From the NCBI GenBank assembly GCA_018894105.1, contig CM032122.1, forward strand, positions 35,619,404 through 35,683,403: a DNA stretch of 64,000 bases, written 5' to 3'. Each line of letters begins with the position of its first letter. Position 1 is the stretch's first letter. Made by a program: the position numbers and the translations under genes. Shown one piece after another: positions 37,965 through 51,369 of this stretch. The stretch is from Jacaranda mimosifolia (Eukaryota > Streptophyta > Magnoliopsida > Lamiales > Bignoniaceae). A model generated the notes under the pieces. That model made no database searches. It worked only from the letters and a program-made list of their open reading frames with translations, and had not been told where the DNA came from.

Positions 37965-38496
37965 ACAAGGATGTGCACAAGAAGTGTCAATTCCAAATAA
38001 TATAGTCCATCTCTTAATAAAGAGGTATGAAAAAATCATGAAGTTTTTGAACAAATGAATAGGGATCAATATATAGAAGAGGAAGGGATTTCATATTTTT
38101 TACCAAAATTCAGTAATAGCATAAATTGTTGACAAATGACAAATATCTTATGGAAAATATAATTATATTTTTTTCAAAAAGAAAAAGAAAAGCAATAAGG
38201 TGATGAAATTTCTACTAGAGGCTGACTCGCGGATCTTATGGGGACGACTTCAATAGTCCACACATGGAAACGCGCCGTACAGTCATAAAAGCGCAATCAA
38301 ATTTCATTGGGTCATCTAGAAAAACTTAAAAAAGTGGCATCGTTTTTCCTGGTTTTCATACACACTGTGTACAAGACATTTATAGGCCACAGCCAACGTA
38401 TACCTCTCTAGAAGGCGTACAAAAGGACCAAGTAACCCTTAGCCTTGAAGTTTTAATTGATGCCGTACATATATAATAATATGGTATGCATAGTAA

Positions 38497-38775
38497 AAGT
38501 ATAATGATGAGAAGGAATCCTAAGGGAACTATGACCTTCTAGAGTCTTAGCTCATTGAAATTTAACATTGCATTAAAATATTTTTATTTTATGCTTCGCT
38601 TTAATTCATTTATTCCATTCTCTATTTTATACATAAATATAATAATAAGGAGGGGTCCTTAGGGAACTAATGACCTACTAGAGTCGTAGCTCATTGAAAT
38701 TTAACATTGCATTAAAATATTTTTATTTTATGCTTCGCTTTAATTCATTTATTCTATTTTTTATTTTAGTTTATT
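38497..38775. repeat. Two-copy 138-bp tandem duplication
   Basis: AGGGAACT...GACC followed by TAGCTCATTGAAATTTAAC and TTTATGCTTCGCTTTAATTC occurs at about 38523 and again at 38661, nearly identical over more than 100 bases. The outer limits are approximate. Confidence 0.8.
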
Positions 38776-39627
38776 GTATTTATATAAAGTATATTTATTT
38801 CTCAATTAATTATATTTACAAGAAAATAATTAATACACGCGTGGTACATTCATAAAGTAGAATAAGAAATATAATAGAGAATTTAAATCATTCTAATTCA
38901 AAGAATATCTTCAGTTATCTATAAAACTTGTTATTAGACTAAAATATGCTCTTACAAAGTAAATTTTACGAAATAATTTGTTTCTTCAAAATCAACCATT
39001 CATCAAGAGATAATTATATCACCGGTAATTACATAAACTCTTTTCTTGATTTCAAAATTACATATACCTTCTCTAAACATCTGATATATAGTAAAATTGA
39101 TGGATTTTCTTACATTGATAAAATTTATACCTTTAATGAAATCTGATAAAAAATAAAATTACTTAAGACATATATTTTTAAAAGTGCAAAAATGTGGTTT
39201 CACTTATACTAAGCAAATTCTGGTCCAAATATTTATTTTCACTTCGTGTCTTTTTTCTCATAACTTTATAAATTAAATTGAAAAGCTAGCTCTATCTCAA
39301 ACTACTCTCTAGCACTTATTTTTCCCTACGATCTTCTTTAATGTTAGTCATGTATCTTAATCATCCTTGCTTTAGATTGTCTTTTTAATATACGTAAAGG
39401 TAATTTAACAATTTATTAAAACTTTGATTAGATATTACCAATTTCTAATATTTAGGTTGACCGATTGAGGGGTAATTTTAATGCAAATATAAGCTAGGAT
39501 ATATGTGTCGTTTAAAATTAAAATAAGAAGCTTGTGCAATTATATTGTATCTTATTGTTTTTGTCCAAAAAAATCGTCGAAGGATTGGGAGGATATTGTA
39601 ATTATCCCATTATTTAGGCCATGTTGA

Positions 39628-39669
39628 GTTATATTTTGGCAAAACAAATTTGCTTTGCCAAAATATAAC
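39628..39669. repeat. Perfect 16-bp inverted repeat (hairpin) with 10-base loop
   Basis: GTTATATTTTGGCAAA (39628-39643) is followed, after ACAAATTTGC, by its exact reverse complement (39654-39669). GGCCATGTTGAG just before it resembles the start of common plant MITEs, so it may be a terminal relic of one. Confidence 0.85.
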
Positions 39670-41632
39670 CAAACACACATCAATTTTTCCTCTAAAATGT
39701 CAAATTAAGTTTTCTCAAAATACCCTCTTCTATATTTTGTTATTTTCAAAATTTTCCCATTTTTTAATAGATATATATATATACATATATCATATTTATA
39801 TAATACATATTTTATTATTATTTTTATAAAAAAAAATAACTCAATTCAATTTTCACCCAACAAATCTAACAAAAAAAGATTGATTTAACCGCTACAGTAA
39901 AAATTGTCTTCTTCCAAAACATAAACAAATATATCAAAACTCCTCAAAATAATTTTCTAACTATTTCTCAAAATATAAACAAATATTCATCACATTTCCC
40001 AACACAACTTCACATTCTCCAACTCCACTCCCAAAATTCTTCAAAAACACATAATACAAAACATACAATTTGTAAGCAAGCATTACCTTAATTTTCTTGA
40101 CAAACTTGCCATAAATATTATATAAAGCACAAAATTCGGTCATAAGATTTGTTTAATATGTATTTGTCACATGTTAATTTTTTATCACCTCTTGCCAATG
40201 ACACACTTTAAGCATACGTTTTTATTACTATTTTAGACAACTTGCAATTTTTTTTGTTGGTTACAGCTATATTAATTAAAGTTGTAAATTCCAGACATGG
40301 CAGGCTTATTGATACAATGATACCCTAAATAGTAGTTGTTAGGTTTGAAGTACTCCAAAAAGTAGAACACGTTTTAAACGAAATGGCGATTGTCTAAGAG
40401 CTGAGTACCCGCTATTTGACCTTTAAAAGAATAATAATCATTCTTCTCGATGAATTAGAACGAATCTTAATTAAAAGACTTAATTATTTTCCTCTCTCAC
40501 ATTAATGGTATGGATTAAATGATTATTCTTTCTCATAAGATTAAAAAATTCTCCATGCCGTGGGCATAATTAGCACAAGACATGTACATCGGTTAAACAA
40601 TTAATTCTTTAGTTCCACATTCATTTTAGTTCAATTGATACATTAAATAATTGTACAAACTGCCCAATGATTTGTAGGCCCAAATGGCATTAATCTCCCA
40701 TATTATGTAGGATGTCTGATTTTTTATTGTGATTGTACAAATTGGAATATTTATTGTGGAAGGGATGTAGTTTTGATTTTTTCATATTCAGAAAGAATTA
40801 AGGCATATGTGAGATTTTGAAATTCGAGATATATTTATTATTTGACTAAGGAGTTTGAAATTTTGTATTCATATTTAGTAGCTCAAGCAAATGAAATAGT
40901 ATATTTGCCCGAAGAAAGAAAAAGAGAAAGAAAACTCAAGGAAGGAAAATGTAGACAATAACAATTGTATCTCATAAATGATGTTAAAATTCTGGCACAA
41001 TATAAAAAATTTAACTTAACTAGATACTGTTATGTTAATATGTATATGAATTTTATTTTTATAAAAAGAGGTTTAAAAAAATAACTTACAGTTTAGTTTT
41101 AAATTATAAATTCATTCAATATAAAATAGAATTTGACATCATTACTAATTAAAAATGCCAAGTGATTGTAATATTAACAAAAGATATGAAAATAGAACCA
41201 AAATGACATTGATATAGGATATCATAACAATATGCTTGCTTAAATTTTATATATCGTTAAAGAACAAGTTTGAATAATGAGATTACATAAATTTAATATC
41301 ATTTAACAAGTAATTTTTAAATGAATTTTAATTTTTTCAATTCCAATAAATCTGAATTGGAACGTGTTCACAAGGAAGCCCCGTGATAGTACATCACTAA
41401 AGAAATATTTTAAAATTATATATATGTATTTATTTCGAAGAAGCATGTGAAAAAAGCAAGAGAAAGTGGGCCCACGCGCATGAAACGAAAAATACGACGT
41501 CGGGGAGAAGCTTCCTTCGGCTGGTCAGCAAAATACTACCCCAGGTCCAGTCTCCATTGGATTTCTAATTAATCAAACTAAAGCTGCTACTCTCAGCACT
41601 CCACGTCACTCTTGGGCCCACAAGTGGGCATC

Positions 41633-41815
41633 TTATTTCGTGAGATCCTCCAAAGCGTAGACCAGTCTTCGCAAGCAGCGATGCACCTGATCACCCCTCG
41701 TGAATACTTCCACATACACCTTTTTCGTCACCACGTTGAACCGCCTCTGTTTGTAACCCAATTTTGACCAGATTTCAATCCCTTCAGCCAACCCCACTCC
41801 CCCAGCCACCATCAA
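41633..41815 (-). other. Unassigned 60-residue ORF, possible gene fragment
   Basis: The ORF starts MMVAGGVGLAEG and ends VYALEDLTK. It has balanced amino-acid composition and clearly higher GC content than its surroundings, unlike chance ORFs nearby. I do not recognise the family. It could be a captured gene fragment, a small gene, or chance. It sits about 350 bases upstream of the ABCG start, on the other strand, inside that gene's likely promoter. Confidence 0.25.
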
Positions 41816-41865
41816 ATTTAAGAATTGTTTATGGCCTCATTGGCTCATTCATATGCGTAATGTGT

Positions 41866-41880
41866 GTATATATATATATG
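41866..41880 (+). promoter_or_regulatory. TATA region of the ABCG/PDR gene
   Basis: A TATATATATATATG stretch lies about 290 bases ahead of the ATG, with a GAAGAAGAAG-containing leader between them. This suggests a 5' UTR of roughly 250 bases. The start site is not determined. Confidence 0.4.
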
Positions 41881-42164
41881 TGCATAATGGTCTCCCAAGA
41901 AAATATCATTTGCAACCCAGTTCTCATTTTTCAACGAAAGTAAATGATTGGGAAACTGCATGCAACCCAATTCCATGCTTTTTAAGAAGAAGAAGAAGAA
42001 CTAAGGCTCGACCATTCTTTCATTCTTTCTGAATAACGCAAAATCTTGTATATTAGTTAGTCTAGCTCTGTAAGCAGATATCGTATTCTCGAAGGAAAGG
42101 GCTGCTGCAAAACAAGGTAAAAAGAGTCATCAGAGAGTGAATAAGAAGAGCTGAGGAGTTAATC

Positions 42165-45100
42165 ATGGCGACGGCGCTTGTGGGGGATGATCTGTCTCGA
42201 TCGACTAGCAGTAAGCGGAGCTGGAGGTCGCAGAGCATAAGGGAGGTGTGGCAGGGCCCGCCGGATGTGTTCACGAGGAACAGCACGCGGCGGCAGGTGG
42301 TGGACGAGGAGGAGGAGCTCAAATGGGCCGCCATTGAGCGGCTGCCGACGTATGATCGGTTGAGGAAGGGGATGCTGCAGCAGGTGATGAGCAATGGGAG
42401 AGTGGTTCATGCTGAGATGGATGTCACCAACCTTGGCGCGCAGGATAAGAAGCAGTTGATGGAGAGCATTCTCAAGGTTGTGGAGGATGATAATGAGAAG
42501 TTCCTTCAGAGGCTCAGAAACAGGACTGATAGGTACAAATATTTTCAGTATCTAATTTTATTTTCTGTTCGTTGTTTACTAACAAGAAGGGATTTTGATT
42601 ATGGTATGAGCGAAGACTTCTTTTTTTAACACGTTAGGGTGTTGCAGTTACTCTTGAATTCATATACATTTTTCCATTATCAGCACAATTTAGGAATCTG
42701 GTGGGTTAAAGTTTTCAAGGAGTTTTATTTATTGGGGTATTGATATTTCAACAGGGTGGGAATTGAGATTCCAAAGATTGAAGTGAGAATCCAGAATCTA
42801 TCTATTGAGGGAGATGCATATGTTGGAACAAGAGCACTTCCAACTCTGCTCAACTCAACACTCAATACAATAGAGGTAACCATTTCCTTTTATAAATCTA
42901 TCTTTCAATTTGTCTCTTCATAGTTAAGTTTATACTGAATTTGGTGTAATGATGCCATAGGCTGCTCTAGGGATGATTGGGCTCTCTCCATCAAAGAAAA
43001 GAGTTGTTAAGATTCTTCAAGATGTTAGTGGAATTGTAAGACCATCAAGGTATGCTTATAAATCCTGCAGTAGAATTAATTAGTATCTTTATATCCTGAT
43101 CCAATTTCTAACCTAACTGAAAGAAGAAATTTTGCAGCTTCTGCTTCTTGATTTTGGTTTTAGAATGTCCATCATGCGACTTTAACTGGAGTTACTTGTA
43201 CTTGTTTCAGGATGGCACTGCTTCTTGGGCCACCAGGTTCTGGAAAAACAACATTGCTAAAAGCTCTAACCGGAAAAGCTGATAATGATATGAGGGTATG
43301 TTTTCCTCTCACCCTTTTCAGCAGTCCTTAGCCTTTTAGTACAAAGTGTGCAATTTTCCTTTGACAAGAACTGGACCCCCAAAGTTTTTGTTTGATTAGT
43401 TCTGTCTTCTGATTTTCTTTTACCATGTTTATTGCGTAATATGGTTTTGGTTATTCAAATAGGTTCTCTCTAACTGATCTTGAATTTCTGAACAGGTGAC
43501 TGGAAAAATCACTTACTGCGGCCATGAGTTTCACGAATTTGTTCCCCAAAGAACTTGTGCTTACATTAGTCAGCATGATCTTCACTACGGTGAAATGACA
43601 GTTCGCGAGACACTGGATTTCTCAGGTAGATGCTTGGGAGTTGGGACCAGGTATGATATGCTGGCAGAGTTGTCAAGAAGAGAGAGAGAAGCAGGTATTA
43701 AGCCTGATCCTGAGATTGATGCATTCATGAAAGCCACAGCCGTGGTGGGCCAGGAAACCAGTTTGATTACAGATTATGTCCTCAAGGTCTGTTTGCATTT
43801 CTTCGTTGCTTTTAATTCTGCCTCCACATTGATTAGCCTAATTACATTTCCATGAATTTCCACAGATCCTTGGATTGGATATTTGTGCTGATATTATGGT
43901 GGGTGATGACATGAGAAGGGGCATTTCTGGTGGACAAAAAAAGCGTGTCACAACTGGTATGTAATTCCACAAAGAGTTCCTAGTGTATAGACAGAGACTG
44001 CATTTAGTTTTAGTAAAATGTTAAATCAAGTAAGATTTTGGTTCTGCTTAATACAGGGGAAATGTTAGTAGGACCAGCAAAAGCGTTCTTCATGGATGAG
44101 ATATCAACTGGGCTGGATAGTTCTACCACCTTCCAGATTGTCAAATTTATGAGACAGATGGTTCATATTATGGACATAACCATGGTCATCTCTCTCTTGC
44201 AGCCTGCTCCTGAGACTTTTGATCTTTTTGACGATGTTATCCTGCTTTCAGATGGTCAGATTGTTTATCAGGGTCCACGAGAGAATGTTCTCGAATTTTT
44301 TGAGTACATGGGATTTAAATGTCCAGAAAGGAAAGGAGTTGCAGACTTTCTGCAAGAAGTTACTTCAAGAAAGGACCAAGAACAGTATTGGTTTAGAAAG
44401 AATCAGCCTTACCGTTATGTCTCTGTGCCTGAGTTTGCACAGGCTTTCAACTCTTTCCACACTGGGCAACAACTTGTGGCAGAACTTAGAGTTCCATATG
44501 ATAAGTCCAGAACTCATCCAGCTGCCTTGGTGAAAGAGAAATATGGTATCTCCAATTGGGAACTTTTCAGGGCATGTTTCTCTAGGGAATGGCTCCTGAT
44601 GAAGCGCAGCTCGTTTGTGTACATCTTCAAGACTACACAAATAACAATAATGGCAATAATTGCCTTGACAGTTTTCTTAAGAACAGAGATGAGATCTGGT
44701 AGAATTGAGGATGCTTCTAAATTTTGGGGAGCATTGTTCTTCAGTCTCATCAATGTCATGTTCAATGGAATGCAAGAGCTTGCGATGACTGTTTTCCGGC
44801 TTCCTGTGTTTTTCAAACAGAGGGACTCTTTGTTCTATCCAGCTTGGGCTTTTGCGTTGCCAATTTGGGTACTCCGTATTCCAATTTCCATGATGGAGTC
44901 TGGATTGTGGATCATACTTACCTACTACACCATTGGCTTTGCACCTTCTGCTGTTAGGTAAGAGCAATCAAATATTTGATAAGATTGCAGAAGGACTAAT
45001 AAGTGATGTCTTGAATATTCTTTAAATTTTTTTATGTGCTTGCAGGTTTTTCAAACAATTGCTGGCATTTGTTGGGGTACATCAGATGGCTCTCTCTTTG

Positions 45101-48100
45101 TTCCGTTTTATTGCAGCAGTCGGAAGAACGCAAGTTGTTGCAAACACTCTTGGAACTTTCACTTTGCTGTTGGTTTTTGTGCTGGGAGGCTTCGTTGTTG
45201 CAAAAGGTCGGTGCTAAATTAATTGATTGATGATGCATCTTTGTTTCTAGAGCTATAATTTTACGAAAGATTTTATCAATTTAGTGATAAGTTTTGTTTG
45301 CTTCGGCATTTTTCAGATGATATTCAAGATTGGATGATATGGGGATACTATGTTTCTCCCATGATGTATGGACAAAATGCCATTGCCATTAACGAGTTTC
45401 TTGCTGAGAGATGGAGTGCAGTAAGTTCCAGAAAAATGACCTATAATTTTGTAGAAATTATTTTTTGAGAGCTTCAACATGACATTAATATTGGCTTAAT
45501 GATTAATTTTTGACTCAGCCTACCAATGGCACTGAAAACACTGTTGGAAAGACCCTTCTAAAGGACAGAGGTTTATTTACCACTGAGTCTTGGTATTGGA
45601 TATGCATCATGGCTCTTTTTGGATTCTCTCTTCTATTCAACATTCTCTTCACTGCAGCCTTGACATACTTAAATCGTAAGTAATATATTTTTTATTTCAT
45701 ACTTGGCATTCTTATTTTGAAGAAATTAATGAATGAGTTCATATATTAACTGTGTTCTGTACTGAATCTCAGCTCTGGGTGACAATAAGGCTGTTATATC
45801 AGATGACAATGAGGAAAGCAGGAATAAGCAGCAAATAACAAATGCTGAAGGTGTGTGGTTTGTTATGATAGGGAACAATTACTCACTTATATAAACCACA
45901 AGTTCTCTAGTTTTACTAAATTTATTAAGGAAGAAAACTGGAGATAATTTGTAGTAAAGTGTTTCCAGAAACACAAGTTCTTTATATTTCATTGAGATCA
46001 TTATTATCAAGAACTTAAAGAGCCTGATGTAATTTACAGGTGTTCAAATGGCTGTTAGAAATGCTCATGCAAGTGCTGTTGGAGCAGCAAACAGTGAACC
46101 AAGAAGAGGGATGGTTTTGCCCTTTCAGCCCCTCTCTCTTGCATTCAACCATGTGAATTACTATGTTGATATGCCTGCTGTACGTTTCTGTCTCTCAAAA
46201 TTTAGTTTTACATATGTCTTTAAATATTAACATCTTCGTCAGTATATTAAAGCTGTATTAGTTGCTAAAATTGAGAAACTATTTCATACAGGAAATGAAG
46301 ACACAAGGGGTTAATGAAGATAAGCTTCAGTTGCTGCGAGATGTTAGTGGAGCTTTCAGGCCTGGCGTTCTGACAGCTTTGGTAGGTGTGAGTGGAGCTG
46401 GAAAGACAACCTTGATGGATGTATTGGCTGGTAGAAAGACTGGAGGATATATTGAAGGAAGCATAAATGTCTCAGGCTACCCAAAGAACCAAGCAACATT
46501 TGCTCGAGTCAGTGGATACTGTGAACAGAATGATATCCATTCGCCTTATGTTACTGTATATGAATCTCTCCTTTACTCTGCCTGGCTGCGTCTTGCTGCA
46601 GATGTGAATACAGAAACACGAAAGGCAAGAAACTGATACAACATTGTCTTCTAATTCAACATATAGTAATCTCTCCTAGGAGACATATATTCACATAGTT
46701 TCATCCGCAATGTTGTCTGAGAGAATTTTGCATTTGCTTTTTCAGATGTTTGTGGAGGAGGTCATGGACTTGGTCGAGCTTAATCCTTTGAGGAACGCTC
46801 TCGTTGGGCTTCCAGGAGTGGACGGTCTATCAACAGAACAGAGAAAGAGGCTCACCATTGCTGTTGAATTAGTTGCGAATCCCTCCATAATCTTTATGGA
46901 TGAGCCCACATCAGGACTTGATGCCCGAGCTGCTGCAATTGTCATGCGTACAGTGAGAAATACTGTGGATACAGGTCGAACAGTGGTCTGCACTATCCAC
47001 CAACCTAGTATAGACATTTTTGAAGCGTTTGATGAGGTGACTGACTTGAAAAACGTCTTCATATTTACACCTCTGTACAACTTCATTTAGTTTGACATTT
47101 ACAGCTATTTTTTCTTGCAGCTACTGTTGATGAAGAGAGGAGGGCAAGTAATTTATGCTGGAGCTCTTGGTCGCCATTCTCACAAACTTGTTGAATATTT
47201 TGAGGTAAGGTTTCCTTTAAACTTGTTACGAAGTTGACAAAATTCACATAAAATTAGCATTTTCTAGTGATGTTCTAAACAGAAAGCAGCCTCGTATCAA
47301 CTTTTCAGTTCCCACTGAATTTGGTATTTGTAAAGCCAGAATCTGACATACTTATATCTATTCAATCATGCAGGCTGTGCCGGGTGTTCCCAAAATTAAA
47401 GAGGGTTACAATCCAGCTACTTGGATGTTGGAGGTCAGCTCCTCTGCTGTTGAAGCTCAACTTGATGTTGATTTTGCAGAAATTTATGCCAGCTCTAGCC
47501 TTTATCAGTGAGTGACAAATGACTAAATGCCCGTAGCATCAATTGCTCCAATATCTGCTATATGCATATATTTCAAGCTTGTTAATCTATTTCTTGATTT
47601 TCAATTTTAATTTCAGGAGGAACCAGGAATTGATAAAAGAACTAAGCACTCCAGCACCAGGATCTCAGGACCTATACTTTCCCACCCAGTATTCCCAATC
47701 CTTCTTAACTCAGTGCAAGGCTTGCTTCTGGAAGCAACACTGGTCATACTGGAGAAACTCACAGTACAATGCTATTAGATTTTTCACAACAGTTGTCATT
47801 GGCGTTCTATTTGGCGTCATCTTTTGGCAAAAAGGGGACCAAATGTAAGCCAAATCTCTTTATTTCTATCACATTCAGATAATACCAAAACATCTATAGA
47901 ATTTTCATGACAAAAAATTGTGTGCTCCCATAACAGATATAGACAACAAGACTTGCTTAATCTGCTCGGCGCTACTTATGCTGCCATTCTTTTCTTGGGA
48001 GCCACCAATGCTTCCGCTGTTCAATCTGTTGTAGCGATTGAAAGAACTGTTTTCTATCGTGAAAGGGCTGCAGGAATGTATTCAGAGTTGCCCTATGCAT

Positions 48101-48857
48101 TTGCACAGGTAAGAAAAATACATTCTCAGTATGAGTTAGATGCAGGATAACATGTCCTCAGTATTATTACAAGTATACACTTCTAACATTTACGTGTCTC
48201 TCTATTTGTAGGTGGCAATAGAAACCGTCTATGTTGCGATTCAGACATTCGTTTATTCTGTAATTCTCTACTCCATGATCGGATATGACTGGACAGGAGA
48301 GAAATTCTTGTATTTCTACTACTTCATATTCATGTGCTTCACTTACTTCTCAATGTATGGCATGATGGTTGTTGCATTGACTCCTGGCTACCAAATCGCT
48401 GCCATCGTCATGTCCTTCTTCCTCAGCTTCTGGAACTTGTTCTCCGGTTTCCTCATCCCACGTCCAGTACGTATACTAAATCCTTACCAGTCTCATCAAA
48501 AAGCAGAAAATTTTGCAAAACATGATAATTGCTTTTTGACAGTTGAGTAATAATATAAAACTGACCTTCTGCTCATATTTACAGCTTATCCCAATATGGT
48601 GGAGGTGGTACTATTGGGCTTCTCCAGTTGCTTGGACAATCTATGGGATTTTCGCGTCCCAGATAGGTGATCAAACGGGTGAACTCGAACTCACAGGCAA
48701 CACTGGAAGAATGAGGGTGAATGAATTCCTTCAAGATTACTTAGGTTATGATCATGACTTCCTCATTCCTGTAGTTTTCGCACATGTTGGTTGGGTTCTC
48801 CTCTTCTTCTTCGTTTTCGCCTATGGCATCAAGTTCCTTAACTTCCAAAGGAGATGA
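42165..48857 (+). CDS. Full-size ABCG transporter, pleiotropic drug resistance (PDR) type
   Basis: Twenty exons join in frame to 1451 residues: 42165-42532, 42755-42875, 42961-43049, 43211-43295, 43496-43786, 43866-43956, 44057-44957, 45046-45206, 45317-45420, 45519-45675, 45773-45850, 46040-46179, 46292-46624, 46746-47036, 47121-47204, 47374-47507, 47617-47844, 47937-48108, 48212-48466, 48585-48857. The layout is NBD-TMD-NBD-TMD. NBD1 has Walker [10 protein letters not shown] (199-207), signature ISGGQKKR (338-345) and Walker B FFMDE. NBD2 has GVSGAGKTT (894-902), the degenerate LSTEQRKR (1001-1008) and [12 protein letters not shown]. This asymmetry is normal for plant PDRs. The protein ends in the usual aromatic segment before KFLNFQRR. 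It resembles NtPDR1 and ABCG36/PDR8, plasma-membrane exporters of defence terpenoids and other compounds; the substrate cannot be told. Intron 13 uses a GC donor. All else is intact. Confidence 0.96.
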
Positions 48858-51369
48858 GATATTGTAGTTGCCTTGCCTGGGAAAGATTGTTAAGAGTTTG
48901 TAGGTAGGTTTTCATACATCATAGGCCAAGTGTGTACAATGTAGGCTGTGTAGCTGGTCAGAAGAGAGATATCCCCTCTCCATCTTTATTTCAATTATTT
49001 TTTTGTCTTAATTTACCAAAGAATGGAGCATTGCTTTGGTATCACATGGAGTCAGCTTTTTTTATTTAGTGTGTGATTAATAGAATTTGATTTTGAATGA
49101 AAATAATGTTCCCCTATTTAGGTGTGCATGTAGAACTAGTTTTGCTGGATTGAATTGCCCATAGTTTCTCCTTCAAGAGATGAGATGGGACCTGCATAAA
49201 TGAGCATCCACTGTGATAGCAGACAGAATGAAAGCATAAAAATTAAGGCCTCTCCAACAGATACCTTTTAGGCTGTGTCCATAATTACAAACCTTTGATT
49301 GATGCACAACGTAAATGCCAAAAAGTGCACCATAGGGGGTTAAGTTGTTGCTACATCAAATCCTGTGTTATCTGCAGATCTCTTCCCATTGTTAAACAAA
49401 GAAAGAAAATTTTTTAGGTAATAGTTTATTTTGAATTATTTGTACCTATTTGGTAAAAACTCCTATCTCTATATATAGTGGGACGAGGTTATATCTAACT
49501 TCCAAAATCCAAATACTATAAGCAATAGAGTGGTTAACCTTTTAATCCATTCAGCAAGAGCCTTTCCACACAGAAGTTCTGGAATATCACAATAGTCAAT
49601 TTTTGTCTTTGTCTCATCAGTATTGAGCTAATGAGCAAAATTTTAACTTAAGCATATTGTAGCACGTGGAGTATTATTTTTCATTGTACTGAAATAATAA
49701 AAATAAAAAAGTACTATAATATCTTTACAACAAGAACATAGAATGATGAATGCTACTATAAATTTACCTTGATTACAAAGCTATAAACATTTATAAGATG
49801 AGATGATGTGCATATTGATGCTGTATTGACTATCAAGTTTTACCTCCAATAATTAGGTCAAAACGTTTATGCTGTGTATAAAACCTGTCAAATATTCCAT
49901 CTTTATATATATATATATATATATATTTAAATGTGCAATGTTTCTAAGTCTTGCGAATATTATTTGAATGCTTCAAACTAATTTGACCCTTTGAGAAATA
50001 CGAATGTTGGAGAGGCACACAATCCCCACAAGAAGGGAGAAAAGAGAAAAAATAAAAGGAAAAAAAAAAAAAAAAAAGGTTTTCCATTATCTAGTGCTAC
50101 TGTATGAAAGATGATTCTGTTAATACTTATATCCTTACTTTCTCTGGGGAATTCAATCTGCCCCATAGAAAGTGCAAGCCCATAACACCCTTCAAACAAG
50201 TTCAAAACATACAAAATCAAAAGGTGGGCCTAAATAGTGATGAACAATTCATTCAAAGGACAATATTAGCATTAAGAGAATAAAGCTAATATCTGCTTTA
50301 CGCAAGACAAGTTCTCATCATTTGATGCATTATCAAATATTAACTTAAAAGTAGCAAAGACATTCATATCTTCAAATTATGATTACTCTTTTCTTTTGTT
50401 CTCTTGCTTTTGTTTTATAAACCTCGGCTGAAATCCAGTCAAAAAAATATGGATTTAGGATAAAAGTACATTAGATGAAGCTGCAAATAAAAAACACCAA
50501 ATAAAGTTGCAAAAGTTGGAAGTTTGCTGAACAAGTCTGAGCGTGAAGGTTCATAATTAACTGATAAAGAGAGATAGCTATATGCACTTGTCTCCTACTT
50601 TGTCTTGGCCCTTAAGGCTTTCAATTTCCAAAATTTTAACTGTGAGTAGGTGAACTCTTATTGTCTATCAGGCAACAAATCTTCCACCCCAAGCACCATA
50701 AAGAAAATATTTACCAATAGAGACCTTTCAACAAATACTCCGATCATATCTATAGAATTATATTTTGCTACTGTTAACTTTTAATAATGCTAATCTTAAT
50801 ACGTCGAAATTTATGATTTCTTTATAAGGCTAAATTTCAAGATTAGTTCTTCATTATTTATAGGGTTAGCAGATTCAGTAAAAGTGCAGTAGTTAGCAGA
50901 ATTTGTCAACATACCTACCTAAGAAAACAGTAGCTTCACCAAAAGAGGTCCCCTGCCCATGTATTGATCATATTCATAATTTTAATTTTTAGAAAGATAT
51001 ATCTTGGTATGGTAGTCTCTGCAATTATACATTCAAAAAGATATTATGGGAAATGGTGGAATGGATTAGAAGGATGAAAAATATAGTTAAGTTTGCAAAG
51101 AAGTAATTAAGGAAAACTACCCTTCATTTTCTCATTAATTGTAAGGACATTGGGCAGTTTGGTCATTACCCTCATTGCAAGATTTGTTGTAAAGTAAGCA
51201 CAAGATGGCTTCACACCTTTAAAAGCCAGCATTGTTCTTAAGCATCTGCAAACAGGGAGAAAAGAGAAGCATCATTGGAAAAAATTGCGAAAAGCAAAAG
51301 AAGAAGATTTGAATACCATTTGGAAGTATCACAAGAATAAGGTTTTTTAAGGGGATTACAGTTTGAGAA
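48858..51369. other. Intergenic region, ABCG to golgin-like gene
   Basis: About the first 150 bases are probably the ABCG 3' UTR. An (AT)n microsatellite lies at about 49905-49926 and a poly-A run at about 50059-50077. No coding sequence is seen. The last ~150 bases, purine-rich with GAGAAAAGAG phrases, are the likely 5' UTR of the next gene. Confidence 0.5.

Larger units (their letters stand above)
37965..41632. other. Gene-free AT-rich region
   Basis: Apart from the listed duplication (38497-38775) and hairpin (39628-39669), this stretch shows no ORF of protein-like composition and no RNA gene that I can recognise. Around 41460-41620 it becomes more GC-rich, with ACGT-core motifs (ACGACGTCGG, CCACGTCAC) that may belong to the distal promoter of the ABCG gene. 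Confidence 0.5.
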
